From: Dinochytrium kinnereticum
Lineage: Eukaryota > Chytridiomycota > Chytridiomycetes > Chytridiales > Chytridiaceae
Direction of reading: 5' to 3'
NCBI GenBank assembly: GCA_027604005.1
Contig: JADGJT010000078.1
Span: 1-64,000, forward strand
DNA: 64,000 bases
Part shown: in pieces, positions 23,337 through 35,605 of the stretch
Position numbering within the stretch: the first letter of the stretch is position 1
Layout of the letters: the number at the start of each line of letters is the position of its first letter
Translations under genes and position numbers: made by a program
The notes under the pieces: generated by a model
The model's database searches: none
The model's input: only the letters and a program-made list of their open reading frames with translations
What the model was told of the DNA's origin: nothing

Positions 23337-25342
23337 TTATAATGGCTCGACAGGCCCTGCCCTTGTATAATTTCTATCCAGCCTATTATTCTGATCATAG
23401 TCCTCCGTCATTAAAAGACGCTGATTCACAAAAGCTGTAGGTGCCGGAATACCATGAGAGCATCTTTTCCATAAGTGGTTATCGCCTAAATCGATGTCAT
23501 TCTGCTCATGTTTTTCTGAATTGCTCAGATGTTCATATCTTCGATTGCTCCAAGGCCTACTTAAGGATATCAATTGATGCAGTTAAAATAATGCAGTACC
23601 TTTCGTTCTCTATCTCATCTAATATCATTACACCATGAGAGTTAACAGGTTCTGCATCAAAGGAAACTTCTATCGTATTGGAGGATATCCCGTTGGATTC
23701 CAATACATCCTTTGCCTGTTTTGTTAACTTAACAATGGATGCTGAATCTTGTACTGAATGGTGCAAAACTAGGTGAACGGAGGCGACTGCCTCAGTGTCG
23801 GTCAATCCCCACACATGAAGGTTTTTAATCGTTACAACCTTCAGTAATAATTAGATTACATAATGACGAACCTAAAGATATTTACATCATTTAACTCTTC
23901 AATACCCTTCCGAATCTTATCCATTCCGATGAAAGATGGCACACCCTGAAGAAGGACTGAAGATGTCGACCTGACCAACGGAATAGCTGCATTCACTACA
24001 ATGCACGCAATAAGTACCGACATAGCGGGATCCATGTAAGCCGTCCAAGAGCCTGTCGCCAGTAATTGAGTCAAAGATGCGATAATAACAGCAATGTTCC
24101 CAATTCCATCAGCCATAGCATGGAGAAACAATGCCCTTAATGCCGAGCTTCCTTTTCCCTCGTGTCCATGATCATGGCCAGCGTGTTTTGGCGGCCGAGT
24201 TCTCTCTTCGTCAAAATTCGTTTGGAGACCACGTCTGTCCATTGTGGGGTTGCTAAAGTTCTCAAGGGCCATAACAAACATATGAGAAGAGGCAGACATG
24301 GAGGTATCAACCGCTGTCCATTCTTGAAAAAGTCGGTTTCGGTGATTTTTGTATGATCGGTGGTCGGGTGAGTCAACTAAGTGCCCGATTTCCGGAGGGA
24401 GAACTGGCAAAGGGCGTCGCGAAATTGCAGAAGATTGCTGATGGTGGACTTCATGATGCGTATGGCAATGAATGTTCTCGCTGCATCCCTTGTGAGCAGG
24501 TGCCCCGGGCTTGTGGTGTTGATGGACATTATCGTGTTTGTGCCCTTCATCATGTTTGTGATTTTTACCATCCCCTTGTCCGTGATGACGATCGCCTCCA
24601 AGCATATGATCATGATTGTGTTCGTCGTTGAGTTTGTGGTTTTGACGGACTTCTTCATGTCCATGACGATGACTATGGCCATCCTTATGGTTGTGATGGT
24701 GTCCTTCGTCGTGATGAATATTCGGATCTTTCGATCTTTCCCGTGCTACTGGCGTTGAGGAGCCTACAAAATTCAGATGGCGAAGAAAAAGCACGCACTC
24801 TTACGCGAGAAAACAAACATTCCGATAAGGTTGATGACCAGCCCAATGATACCGACAATCAACACAACAAGTGGATGCGCCATACCTACATATGTGTTAG
24901 TAGAGTAAGGTACATGGCTTTGGCCTACCTTCCGGATTCAAAAATCTTTCAATGGCATTCAGGATAACGCTAAAAGATAGCGCTAACAATATGATACCAT
25001 TCGAAAAAGCACCCAATACTTCGGCTCGCCGGAACCCATATGTCATGGTGTTGACTGGAGCGGTCTTTGCAGCGAGCTATGAAGAATGATTTAACCACTT
25101 ACTCTGATGAACAAGTGCTGAGGTTTCTTACCCGCAAAGCCACCAACCCCACGACAAGGGCGGCAACATCTGACAGCTTGGTAGGGTGAGCATGATAAGT
25201 TTGGGGACTGACAAACCATATGGATGGCATCGGCAATAAGGGACACTGAGTTAGTAGCCAGGCCAGTTGATATCTCCACGAAGAAAAATGAGAGCGTGAG
25301 GCTGCCGACGAGGTATATCTTGCCTTGTGTAGAGAGCGGCAT
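23337..25342 (-). CDS. CDF-family zinc transporter (ZRC1/ZnT-like)
   Basis: Seven exons (minus strand: 25217-25342, 25132-25176, 24929-25076, 24805-24885, 23868-24763, 23600-23838, 23337-23556) give 584 residues. TM1-2 are 'KIYLVGSLTLSFFFVEI' and 'SVSLIADAIHMLSD'; the latter has the first HxxxD metal site. TM5 'LFLHAMADGIGN' has the second HxxxD. Between TM4 and TM5 is a very long His-rich cytosolic loop (encoded around 24420-24750) typical of vacuolar Zn2+/H+ antiporters such as ZRC1/COT1. The C-terminal cytosolic domain starts at 'VVTIKNLHVWGLTD'. It moves Zn2+ out of the cytosol into a vacuole or secretory compartment. The donor at 23867 (gtcatt) is weak but is the only one that keeps the frame. 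Confidence 0.92.
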
Positions 25343-25697
25343 GCTGGGGGATGGTTTGGGCCAGAGTTTGAAATTTCTACTGCATGGAGTACATTGAAAG
25401 TCCGACAGAGAAAAACGCAGCGCTTGTATCCACAGAGCCTGTCAGATGTCAATAAGTAGTAACCCTAATTGACACGAAACATCACTGAGCGTCAAGTCAA
25501 TATGTCGCCACTATAGCGATATCGACAACTAATGTATTAAATATTTAAATATGTAGGATGAATAACTATGATAACAACAATAATGATAATAACAATACTG
25601 GTACGAAAACACATGAAGAAACAGAGGCAGCCATAGTAGATGCAAGATAAACTTCAGGAGACGAAGGAAACCTCACGGAAAGCGCATCGACTCCCTG
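25343..25697. other. intergenic
   Basis: 355 bp between two minus-strand genes. It has an AT-rich stretch near 25530-25610 and holds no recognisable gene. Confidence 0.4.
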
Positions 25698-27683
25698 CTA
25701 GTCCTGAGAGCGCTTCCAAAAAAAGCTCAGGTGATTAGATCTCACCCAAGCCGTCGTAATATTCAGTAAAGACGTTTGCCGGCTTGATTTGCAGCCTTTT
25801 TCAGTAATCCTATCCCTTCCCGTTGTGCGGTCATCATCCCCTCGCGAAGTGGTAATATCATCTCCATCTGCCTCTCGGGCCTTAATGAAATCCCAGATAA
25901 TCCTTGCGGTTATTGAATGGTTATTGCAAGATGCTTGGGTGTACGCCCTCCATAGGACGTCGATAGCCAGTGCTGTGGCTGCTTCTTTCATTAAGATCAA
26001 TGTCACTGTTGACGTCTGACCGTTCTTTGCGGACTCCAGGAGAGGGTTATCAAGATCAGCCGCCTCATCCAGCTCTAGGAGCTTTTCTGCGATTTCAAGA
26101 GATGGCAGGAAACACGCACACTCAAGTGCAGACTTGATCACCTTTTGTCGATCAACAGTGATAGCGTCGAGAATCTTTTTGATCACTTGGAAGCTGCAGC
26201 CGAATCGAATAGCGCGAAGAATGGCCTCCTCCCCACATTCATTGATATCGGCCAGTCGCTTTTCGAGGAATATGCTCATTACGTTGATCTGTCCACACCC
26301 AGCGGCATTGACGAACGCAGAATTGAAATTTCCGGCGAGCCTAATCGTAGGGCAGTCAAGAAGCATGCGAACCAGATCACAGTGACCGTGCTTGGAAGCT
26401 GAGAGGAGAAGAGTGTTGTCTTCAATAGACGGGCAGATCTTGCCTTTTTGAAGTAAGACCTTAACCATTTCGACCCGTCCGGCCACTGCCGCCCTCTTAA
26501 TTGCTCGAATCATTTCCTTTCTATTGACTAGACGGTGATCCAAAACAAAGTGGACAACGTCCAGCCTTCCGACACTGGCAAAATAGCCTAGCCGGTGGCT
26601 CTTTAGGAAGAGACGTGTGATAACATTAATCCTTGATAGGAGAAACGCCGAAACTTCAACATGACCTCTGCCAAGGGCCCTCCTGAAAGCAGTCCGAATC
26701 TCCTTGTGAGAGTATGCAAATTTAGGCAGCAGGAGCTGAACAATGTCGGTGTGGCCATTCTCCGCCGCAGCGTTCAAAAGGTGAAGGGGGAGGTCTGGTC
26801 TAACAGTTGCATCTCTTGTTAAGTTCCGACCTTGTTTTTCCATGGCATTCAGAAGCATCACAACGACGACCTTGTGGCCATTCTTCGCCGCCTCGCGGAT
26901 GGGTGTGTCCATGGAGCCACCAGCGTCCAGCTTCCCATTCTCCAGCAAGAGCTTCACAACGTCGGAGTGGCCATTTGACGCAGCAGTAATAAGGCAGTTG
27001 TAGGGGAGAGACACCTTGTCCATGTTCCAGGTTGACATTATGAGTTGAACAACATCAGGGTGGCCCCACTCCACTGCAACCTGCATGGACTCGACTGGAT
27101 GAAGAGTAGCCTCCTCCTCAATGAACAATTGCGCCATATCGACGGTCCCGTATTTTAACGACTGCTGAAATCCGAGCTGCAACGAGTTCAGGTCAAGTTT
27201 ATCGTCCCGCCATTGCTGAAGTAGATCCCTCAGGTTTTGGATAAACGGTGTAGAAGCGAGCCAGGAGATGGCGCAAGATTCGCAGATATTGGGAATACGT
27301 CGCTTCGCTTTCACAGCTTTCATTAATGCGTCTGCGAGTATGTGTTGATTAGGTAGAGGAAATGGTCGGAGCCTTGAGCTTGTAAATAGACGAAACTCCG
27401 GTACCATGGTTTGGAGACTGCCATTTTCATGACAGAAACCCTCGAGAAAGATGAACGCTGCCATGTAATTGACCCCAAGCTTATCGAATCGCAGCTTTCG
27501 GTAGAAGGACATCTTGGTCCTTCGCTGGGTCTTGAGGTTCCGCTTGGCAAATTCAAAGTCGCTGAATGTGTTGTCCAACAGCTGTCGGCACACTCGTCTC
27601 AGCCGGACAACTTCGTGCGGATGCAAGTAAGTAGCGATGTTTGACAGCAGCTCCAGTGGGAGCCTTAGCAGCTCCAAGTCCAT
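25698..27683 (-). CDS. F-box/ankyrin-repeat protein (intronless)
   Basis: Single-exon gene of 661 residues starting MDLELLRLPLELLSNIATYL. An F-box lies at about 5-45 ('HEVVRLRRVCRQLLD'), followed by about a dozen ankyrin-like repeats: 'NCLITAASNGHSDVVKLLLE', 'TPIREAAKNGHKVVVVMLL', 'HLLNAAAENGHTDIVQLLLP', 'RAIKRAAVAGRVEMVKVLLQ', 'LLLSASKHGHCDLVRMLLD'. It is probably an SCF substrate receptor with an ankyrin binding surface. It shares domain order with the F-box gene 5 kb away but is intronless and only distantly similar. Large F-box/ankyrin families are common in early-diverging fungi. Confidence 0.85.
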   Translation of the reverse strand: MDLELLRLPLELLSNIATYLHPHEVVRLRRVCRQLLDNTFSDFEFAKRNLKTQRRTKMSFYRKLRFDKLGVNYMAAFIFLEGFCHENGSLQTMVPEFRLFTSSRLRPFPLPNQHILADALMKAVKAKRRIPNICESCAISWLASTPFIQNLRDLLQQWRDDKLDLNSLQLGFQQSLKYGTVDMAQLFIEEEATLHPVESMQVAVEWGHPDVVQLIMSTWNMDKVSLPYNCLITAASNGHSDVVKLLLENGKLDAGGSMDTPIREAAKNGHKVVVVMLLNAMEKQGRNLTRDATVRPDLPLHLLNAAAENGHTDIVQLLLPKFAYSHKEIRTAFRRALGRGHVEVSAFLLSRINVITRLFLKSHRLGYFASVGRLDVVHFVLDHRLVNRKEMIRAIKRAAVAGRVEMVKVLLQKGKICPSIEDNTLLLSASKHGHCDLVRMLLDCPTIRLAGNFNSAFVNAAGCGQINVMSIFLEKRLADINECGEEAILRAIRFGCSFQVIKKILDAITVDRQKVIKSALECACFLPSLEIAEKLLELDEAADLDNPLLESAKNGQTSTVTLILMKEAATALAIDVLWRAYTQASCNNHSITARIIWDFIKAREADGDDITTSRGDDDRTTGRDRITEKGCKSSRQTSLLNITTAWVRSNHLSFFWKRSQD

Positions 27684-29043
27684 ACTGATGGGGTGGGTGC
27701 CAATGTCGTTCGCCAGCAGAGTTTCCTTTGCGTGCTTGCCCTTCAGTTGGCTTTTAAAAATTTGGCGGAGTTGCCCTCACAAATAGAGGGTCCAGCCGGT
27801 GTTCGGCCTCCATTTTTGCGCAGCACTAATCAACACACTGCCGTTGCTTGAAGCTAAAGCATTCATCATTAACTTTTGATGTTGTGGTTTTGTTGCTTTC
27901 ATGACGGCTATTTCTCGACTGTAGCTGCTAACCTCCGCCATACCCCATTAACAACTGTCGAGGAGTTTTGGTGGAACTCAAGTTGGGGAAGCTAAGGCGG
28001 CAGACGGGGTTATTTCTTTATGGTTCCAAATGTTCTTGTTAAGTTAGTGATAGATTAACTAGACGCATATGTGTTCTATGCTAGGCAGATAACACGCATA
28101 TGTGTTCTATGCTATGGAGTATCTCGGTAGAGTCTGGTGACTGTGAAGAGTCGCAAGGCACCTCAGTGTCTAAAAGACATCGATGTGGAGAATTTGTGAC
28201 CAGCGACAACGGTCATCGTCCGATGTATCAGATAAAACGAAGAAGTCTTTTGATGCTCGCCGGGTCGTTTTTTTGCAGGGGCATACGAGAGAGAGTTTGG
28301 TAATTGCATCAATACCAAAAGCATCCTGCAACACTTTAGCGTAATAACCCATGTTCCGCAAGTCGCTGTCGATCAATGCAGTTACATCTAAGACATCAAG
28401 GGCGAAAACAATCTCCAGCCATTCTTTGGCACATAACTTGAAATGACTACACGAACATCATAGAATGCAGACAGACCCTTCCAGCTGAATAGCAGGGACG
28501 ACCTATACGCTGTATCCATCAGTCCCCGTTCCACATTTGCCTACAGGTCAACTGTGGCGCTATTTCAAGATTTTGTTTTGGATTGGCAATGCAAGCCATC
28601 CCATTGTCCCTAAATCAAGACACAGCTCCACATCACAGCGCCGTCAACGCCAATTCCAAGCCTGATCGCCAGCGCAACAGATCTATCTTATCGAAGAAGA
28701 GCATACTTATTGAAAGCTCCTCTGGTTGCCTTCACCTTGCAGCACGGCATCGCCGTTCCTCATTTCACCATTTTGAGGGAGTTGGGGGTGTCATGCTGTG
28801 TGACTGAAGTCCCTGAACTGTTCCATCACCAACTCGGGCTGCCCCCAAAACCTACTCACCTTGATCGTCTCACACCCTTAACCATCAACGACCCTGGCAT
28901 ACACATCAAACCCAACCTCACGATACTCTTCTCCCCACCTCCCGACCAACACACCCCCACCTCTCCGCGCAAGACGCACAAAGGACTCACTGGCATCCAC
29001 TCGCCCAGCCTCCCCCTCGGATTCCACATCCTCTGAATTTGAG
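27684..29043. other. long intergenic region
   Basis: 1.36 kb without a convincing gene. A minus-strand open stretch at about 28170-28440 ('DSDLRNMGYYAKVLQDAFGI') looks protein-like but has an upstream frame break and no start, and could be a relic. A short direct repeat ('acgcatatgtgttctatgcta') occurs near 28064-28084 and 28092-28112. The 3' part is C-rich and probably the promoter/5' UTR of the transporter. Confidence 0.35.
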
Positions 29044-31121
29044 ATGGCGACGTTCGCTGGATATGGAGGGACTTCTTCGTCGCCTTCTTTGAATGCGGGG
29101 GACGTGGAAGGGACGGTTGGGAAGGCGGGGAGTGTTGGGCAGGGTGGCGAGCAAGATACTGCGCCATTGCTTAGTGGAAGACAAGGTTTGAATGAAATAT
29201 CTATCCATTAGAAGCTCTCTTTTCGTGCTTCAATGTTCGAATGAAAGCCATGCAGTTCCTTGTTCATGATATCATCTTTACTAATCTCGGATTTGTGTTT
29301 TTGAAAGGCTCGGAATCCGCTCTCGTTGATGCATCCTCCTCAGCCGACGAACTTCCAATAACTGAAGCATCCTCTCACCATGGCGTTTCCGTTTCCGAAG
29401 CAGTCTATCATATTATGTAATGTACAAAGTTCCAAAGACCAATGTTCTTATCATTATCCTTTAGTTGTGTGATAGCAGGATCTGGCGTCCTCCAACTCCC
29501 ATACGCCTTGAACCAGAGCGGTTGGATTGGAGTCTTTATCATATTGTTTTCAGCTTGGGCGAATCAGTATTCTGGCATGTTGCTGGTCAAGTGCCTTTAT
29601 TCCAATGGGTTCGTTATAATTGTTTTTCCTTTTTTGGTTGGTTGCTGCTCTTCTTTAATGTCTTTGGTTCTAATAGAATGCTTTTTTCTTCAGTGGCGAG
29701 AGATTAAAAGGGTTTCCCCATATCGGCCAGAAGGCTTTTGGACCTCGAGGAAAAATCGTTGTTGAGATATTGAACAGCGTCATGCTGCTAGGTAATTAGC
29801 TCCGTCTTTTTCTTGCTCTTCCTATTAGCCTATAGAAGGCTAAATGATAACCTTTTGGGGCTCTTGCTGCTTAGGTGTTCCGATTGTTTACCTCATATTG
29901 TCAGGTAGAGATTGTAGTTCTTTTTTTCAACATGCTGTGTGCATAAATCATAAGGGTTAATCATTTCTATTTTAGGCATGAACTTTGAAATTCTGTTTGG
30001 CTACATGGATACCCGCGCTTGGATTGTATTTAGCTCGTTTTTGATAATGATACCATTCCTGATCTATAAGACGCTAAAGGAGATTGCTATTCTTAGGTAC
30101 GTTTGAAACTTAACAATTTTATTGGCCACAACTTGCGATTTGCTAATAAGTGGTTTTTTCTATCATTATTTCAGCGCTTTTGGTGTATTTGCTACTATTG
30201 TGGTCATAGTTACCGTGCTTTGCTACTCCATTATTGATATCCCAAAAAACTCTGGGCAAGTCACTCACAAGTTTATCGACTTTGCACAGTTCCCCTCAGC
30301 GCTTGGTAGCATTAGTTTTTCTTACGCCGGGAACTTTGTGGTATATTGCTAACATTTTATTATTCTCCTGAGACTAAGCCTTTATCTAGTACCCCGAGGT
30401 CGAGTCCTCTATGACAGATCCTTCCAAATTCCCTCTTGTTCTAACCCTCTCGATGACAATCATCAGCCTGATGTATCTCACCACCGCCACCCTCGGCTAC
30501 GCAGCCTACGGCAACAAAACCGTCTCCCCGATTCTCAACAACCTTCCCCCGGGCCCAGTCTCCAAATTCGCAATCGCCGTCATCACCGGCCACGTGCTGC
30601 TTGCCATTCCAGTATTGATCACAACCTTTTCGTTGGAGATGGAGAGACGCTTAGGGATCTCAGGAAAGGCGGGAAGGAGCGTTGGGACTGAGGCGGTTAT
30701 GAGGGCTGGATTGAGGGTGGGGATTGTGGTGGGGATCACGGCTCTGGCGATGGCCGTGCCATTTTTTGCGGATTTTATGACGCTTTTGGGGGCGATTGCT
30801 AATACGGTATGGTGTTGGGTTTTGTTTGTTTGGCTGTTTCTTCTATCTACTTTCTTCTGCCCTCTTTCCTATTTTTACATGTCATCGCCTGCTAACACAC
30901 CCTCCTATTCATCTTGAAAAACTCAGAACCTTATCTTTGTCTTCCCAGTCCTCTTTGATTTCTCCCTCTTTGGCTTCCATCACCGAACTTTCAAGGAAAA
31001 GGCCATCGGTGTCATTATTCTCCTTGTCGGAATCTACGGTGGCGTTATTGGAGGATGGGAGGCCATTATGGCGCTCGTGAGAGATTTTCAGGGGAATGGA
31101 AGTGGGAAAATTGGACATTGA
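29044..31121 (+). CDS. AAAP-family amino-acid transporter (AVT-like)
   Basis: Nine exons (29044-29185, 29308-29416, 29465-29608, 29694-29791, 29875-29904, 29976-30096, 30175-30340, 30390-30806, 30927-31121) give 473 residues. After an ~80-residue polar N-terminus comes the diagnostic first helix 'CVIAGSGVLQLPYALNQSGW', followed by about ten further hydrophobic segments. These include 'VFATIVVIVTVLCYSIIDIP', 'TLSMTIISLMYLTTATLGYA' and 'GVIILLVGIYGGVIGGWEAI'. This is the pattern of the amino acid/auxin permease superfamily; yeast AVT proteins of this class move neutral amino acids across the vacuolar membrane. Location and substrate here are inference. Confidence 0.9.
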
Positions 31122-31974
31122 GGGTGGTTTGATTGTTGCAGGGAGGATGAGATGGTTATTTTTGCAGTTCCAAGTTTGTTTGTTTCTTATTTGTTGTTGA
31201 TAGTGGCCTCTTTTTTTCGGTTTTCCTTTTCCTTTTGTTTCGTTTTGTGGATGATGGTGGCTTTTCACTTTTTGTGATTCTTTTTGGATTGAAAGGAACC
31301 TTCTTCTCACGACTCACTCGGTTTTTGCTGTTTCTTATTTGTGCGTGACCCTTTTACTCTCTTGGTCTCTCACCTTTTTGCTTTTTGGCGATTCATGCTG
31401 CATATTATCAACCTTGAAATATTTATTTATATCTTTTCGCCTTTTCTTTGCTGAAAGGTTATATGCTATCTGATTTATTATCATAACTACGCTAGTCTTG
31501 GTGAGAATTGTTCAAAGGTTTGTTTCGCTGAGTCTTAGCTGCAGGGTTCTTCAGGAATCGATTCGGGCTCTGTTTACCCTCAACAGTGTGGATAGTCTTA
31601 ACTGCAGTTTAGAGCAATATGTAGGAGCAATATGTAAAAGACAGCAGATCATATATATTCATTACTACAGTTATAGGTGAATTAAAGGGGGTAAAGACAC
31701 GATTAATCATACAGGATGAATGAGAAGGATGAGGTTACGAGCCAGTGCAGTTGCTTCTCTGTTGAGGTCTTTGAAGGGGGTTATCTTCTCTCGACATCAC
31801 TTCGGGAGTTTGTAAAGAAGACGAGGGTGATACACCGAGACATGGAAAGAAACGGCTTCATGAGGATTTGAAAGAAAGAAAAAAAAGAAGGAAAGGATAG
31901 CGAATAAGCAGCCCGCGATCGACGCGGACAGAAAATGAGGTACAAGAGAATATGAAAAGTGAGAAGCTCAAAGC
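31122..31974. other. intergenic, convergent 3' ends
   Basis: 853 bp between the convergent transporter and lipase A genes. T-rich on the transporter side, purine-rich on the lipase side. No gene seen. Confidence 0.45.
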
Positions 31975-33091
31975 TTAACCGGAAGAGTTAACCTCAAACG
32001 GCAGGTACTTCACCGGGAACGTCACCAACGACCCGGCCGGAACAGTGCTGCAAACATTCTCCTGGCTGGTGTTGATGAAGTACGAGCTATGCGACCTAGT
32101 GTTCAAGCTCAACTCAGGCACATTGTTAGAGCAGCTCGGGCTCTCATCCAAGCCAGACCTGACATTCGTGCACTCAAACATCTTCTTAGCATCCACATCG
32201 ATCCAAACCTCCTTTCCAGCGTGACGGAATCCAAGAGGAGTTGGGGGGAGCCTCACCACCAAATCAGCCGAATGAACCACACGCGTGACGGACGAGAGAC
32301 CCAGCTGAGTGTCGACCAGACGCGCGAACTCGTAGTTCCCGACACGCGGGCATCCGAACCCGGTCAATGAGACTCGGGAGGCTGGGATCTGCTTTGACAT
32401 GATGAGGTCCACGACCGCCAGGGTTGACATGGAGCAACCGTATGAGTGACCGACGGCTTGAAACGTGGCATCAGGTTGACGTTGAAGCAGGGCGGAAAGG
32501 TTTGACCGGACCTGAGCCTTGACACGCTCGTAAGCCTTTTGGAACCCGCTGTGAACACCGGAATCACGCGCGGCCTGGGCGTAGGGGGATCTGGTGTCGA
32601 GTGTGGTGATGTTGAGAGCCATGCGGGCTGCGTCGAGGTTTGATACCCAGTTTTGGGTGTTGGCGGAGCCTTGGAAGGAGAGGTAGATCGTCTTTTTGGA
32701 GGCGTCGAGGGTCATGAAGCCTCGGGTATTGCTGTCGGGGGAGGCGATGGGGATGAGGTTGGAGAAGCTTTTGACGGGGCCGGAGCAGATGATGCAGGTG
32801 AGGGCGAGGAGCGCGGGATTTGCTGGAAGATAAACAAGAAGAGTCAGCCTGCAGTCTCTTGTTGTAGTAAAAGTTTGCATGATGTTACTTACCGCAGTAC
32901 GAAAGTTGAGCAATCTGAGCAAGCGACCTGAGTTCGTTGGCTCTTGCCTCGCTGACCTCGGTGATTCCTGGGCCGGAGGGAGGCTGGTAAGTGTTGGATG
33001 AACCTCCTCCAGGTCTTGGAGCGGGAGCGGCTTGGACAGAGGCCAGGCCTGCAATCAGGAGAACTTTGGCTATGAGGGATAGGAGCTGCAT
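31975..33091 (-). CDS. secreted class 3 lipase, copy A
   Basis: Two exons (32893-33091, 31975-32822, minus) give 348 residues. Signal peptide MQLLSLIAKVLLIAGLASVQA. The intron is phase 1 inside 'LSYC|A', the same place in all copies. The hydrolase domain has 'KKTIYLSFQGS', the nucleophile elbow 'GHSYGC' (Tyr in place of the usual Leu), 'FGCPRVGNYEFARLVD', Asp in 'VVHSADLVVRLPP' and a C-terminal His in 'SHSSYF'. It is a secreted fungal Lipase_3 enzyme expected to act on triglycerides or other esters. Most diverged of the array. A minus-strand TATA-like box lies near 33250. Confidence 0.9.
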
Positions 33092-33511
33092 TGTGTGCGA
33101 GAGAGAGTGATGGAGAAGTTTCGAGGCTTGGATATGGGAACGAAGATTGGGATCGTGATAGTAGTTTTTTGTTTTTATAATGAAACTCTGGAGCTCTCTC
33201 TCAACAGCAGAATGAACTGGTTTTCGAGGGGAAGAATATCCCAATGCTTTATATAATGGCAAGGGAGAGGAGCTGTATGTATTTCCACCCTGCCCCAACC
33301 TCAAAAACAAGTATGGCAACCTAATCATCCGTCACGTTCCCCCGCCTGACAAAAGCCAAGTGAAAAAAACGGTGATTGTAGGAACCAGACATCTGAGACA
33401 GAAAGACCCACCACCCGCTTCCCGTAAGCCGACGCTAATGGAAGACCGCGTGGATTGGTAATGGCGTGGATGAATGCCTCTTTCATCACGCGGAAATGAA
33501 AAGAGGAAATA
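33092..33511. other. promoter side of lipase A
   Basis: 420 bp with the lipase A promoter (minus-strand 'attatataaag' near 33247-33257). It ends at an assembly gap. No gene seen. Confidence 0.4.
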
Positions 33512-33611
33512 NNNNNNNNNNNNNNNNNNNNNNNNNNNNNNNNNNNNNNNNNNNNNNNNNNNNNNNNNNNNNNNNNNNNNNNNNNNNNNNNNNNNNNNNN
33601 NNNNNNNNNNN
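33512..33611. other. assembly gap (100 Ns)
   Basis: A run of exactly 100 Ns, the conventional size of a gap of unknown length. The true distance between lipase A and lipase B is therefore unknown and further copies could be hidden. Confidence 0.98.
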
Positions 33612-34504
33612 GCAGCATGGCGCCCAAAAGGGATTACCTACGGCCTTGTCGTGGGTGGGCTCAACACCCAGCCAGACGGTTGGCCTCACAGCAGTGAATA
33701 ATTGTCCAACTTCCTGCTTATGCAAGACAAATTCTTCGCCCTCGCCCTTGTCGCATATTTTGGGGAGGTCCCCATTTTCCATCCGTTTATCCCACCTCAC
33801 CTACCCGTAACCTGCTGCCGCTGGCTCACGTGGATTGGACGCGTGGAAGACCATGTCACGCGTCAGCTCAAATTTGCCTTCTTGCTCTCTTTGCACTTTC
33901 CCACGATCATCAAGCCAATGTCGCACCGAAGGGCAGATTGTGCCACCTCGGGTGAATTGCGGTGGGACAGAACCTTCTTGCTCCTTCCTGCTCTAATTGC
34001 GGCTGAAACCAACGATCATCAACAGTAATGCTTTTGTTATTATTATGTATGTATGTGTTCCCACACAGTCCCCACATGACCAGAAGACGTGTTCTGCGCG
34101 TCGCCGTCGTCTTCAAGACGCCGAGGCTTGATGCTGGCTGCTGCTCAACCTCGCACTGAGGCCTGCTTCACGGCATTCACGGCATTCATCCATGCCCGCG
34201 CTTACGCATCGCGCTGATCATCTCGGTTGCTGCGCACAACATCAACTGCTTTGATGCCGAACTTGTTCTTTTTACTGCTTTGCTAGGGACATCCCCTATC
34301 ACAATCAAACTAAACTCTAATTGAAAGAAATGGGTCCAAGTTTTGATCATCCTAATGCATTGCTTTGCAGTCACATTATTAATTACTGTATTTATACTCC
34401 CTAACAATTATGGAAGCGTTGAATCGACAGAGGTTCAATCTACTTCAGCAGCAGAGGAAGCATTGCTTGGACTGAAGAGGAGATCTCGATAGATGATTGG
34501 AACC
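33612..34504. other. intergenic between gap and lipase B
   Basis: 893 bp after the gap. Contains short open frames without recognisable content. No gene or RNA seen. Confidence 0.4.
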
Positions 34505-35605
34505 TCAAGGTCTTGAAGTCAATACCGTGAAAGGGAGGTACCCCACTGAGATCGGCTTAGTTGAATCCACCGCAACGCATGCAGAATTCTGCGTATGATC
34601 AAAGTAGGAGTTATGCGGATCAATCGACAGCGCATTCACATCAAACCGATTGTTGCAGCTCGGACTTTCATCCAGACCCTCCTTGATATCCAAACAGCTC
34701 AACATCTGCTTCCTCTCAACGTCCACAAACATCTCCTTCCCTGAATGTCTGTAGCCAAACGTTGTGGGCGGGTTCCTCGTTAATCGATCATACGAGTGGA
34801 CCACCCGACGAACGTTGAAAAGACCGAGCTCTGTGTCAATGAGACGAGCAAATGCGTAGTTTCCCATTCTTGGACATCCAAACGTTGTCAATGATACCAT
34901 GCTGGCCGCAATCGTGTTGGAATTGATCAAATCCGCAACAGCGAGCGTCGAGATGGGACACCCATAGGAATGACCCAAGGCGTGGAGAGAGAAATCCGGT
35001 CTTCCCTCCAACATCTTTGTGACGGCATCAATGGTCTTGGTTCGAACCTCGTTCGTCTCGTAAGCGCTTTGAAATCCTTGGTGAACGTACGCATCCGTGT
35101 CAGGGTCGGCGTACTTGAGCCTTGTTCGTGGCAGATTAAAGGAGGAGACCCAGTTCTCGGGGTTAACGGCTCCTTGAAAGGAGAGATAGATGGTCTTGTT
35201 TGGTTCATCCAGGGCGATGTATCCCTGGGTTGCGTTGTTTGTGGAGATGATGGGTTGGAACTGCGTCAAGGTTGATGCAGGGCCATTGCAGATGTTGCAA
35301 TCGAATCGGGCGAGGTTTGGACGGTTGGCTGATTTTAGCGAGGATGTTGATTAGAGAATCGTGTGGTGGAAGTGGGGAGGAGCAGCTGTGAAAGGACAGA
35401 ATGCTCATCTTTCGTAAGTATGCTTACCGCAGTAGGAGAGCTGTGAAAGCTGAGCAAGACCTCTTAGCTCTTGCACTTCTGCGTCAGATACAATGGTGAG
35501 GGCGCCAGATCCAACAGAGCCTGGCTGTGAGCCTCCCGGTAGTGCGGATGCGAGTTGGGCAGCAGCGAGGGCCGTCACGATCGTTGATGCCGTGAGAGTG
35601 AGCAT
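34505..35605 (-). CDS. secreted class 3 lipase, copy B
   Basis: Two exons (35428-35605, 34505-35328, minus) give 333 residues. Signal peptide MLTLTASTIVTALAAAQLASA. The same phase-1 intron follows 'LSQLSYCG'. Active-site blocks are 'NKTIYLSFQGAV', 'HALGHSYGCPISTLAVAD', 'TFGCPRMGNYAFARLID', 'VVHSYDRLTRNPP' and a C-terminal 'DPHNSYFDH' with the His. Four Cys around 'FDCNICNGPA' and 'GLDESPSCNNRF' are shared with copies C and D and likely form disulfides. It belongs to the closely related B-C-D subgroup. Confidence 0.9.

Noticed and set aside
33325..33810. Open frames running through the N gap
   Set aside because: They exist only because Ns are read as open codons.
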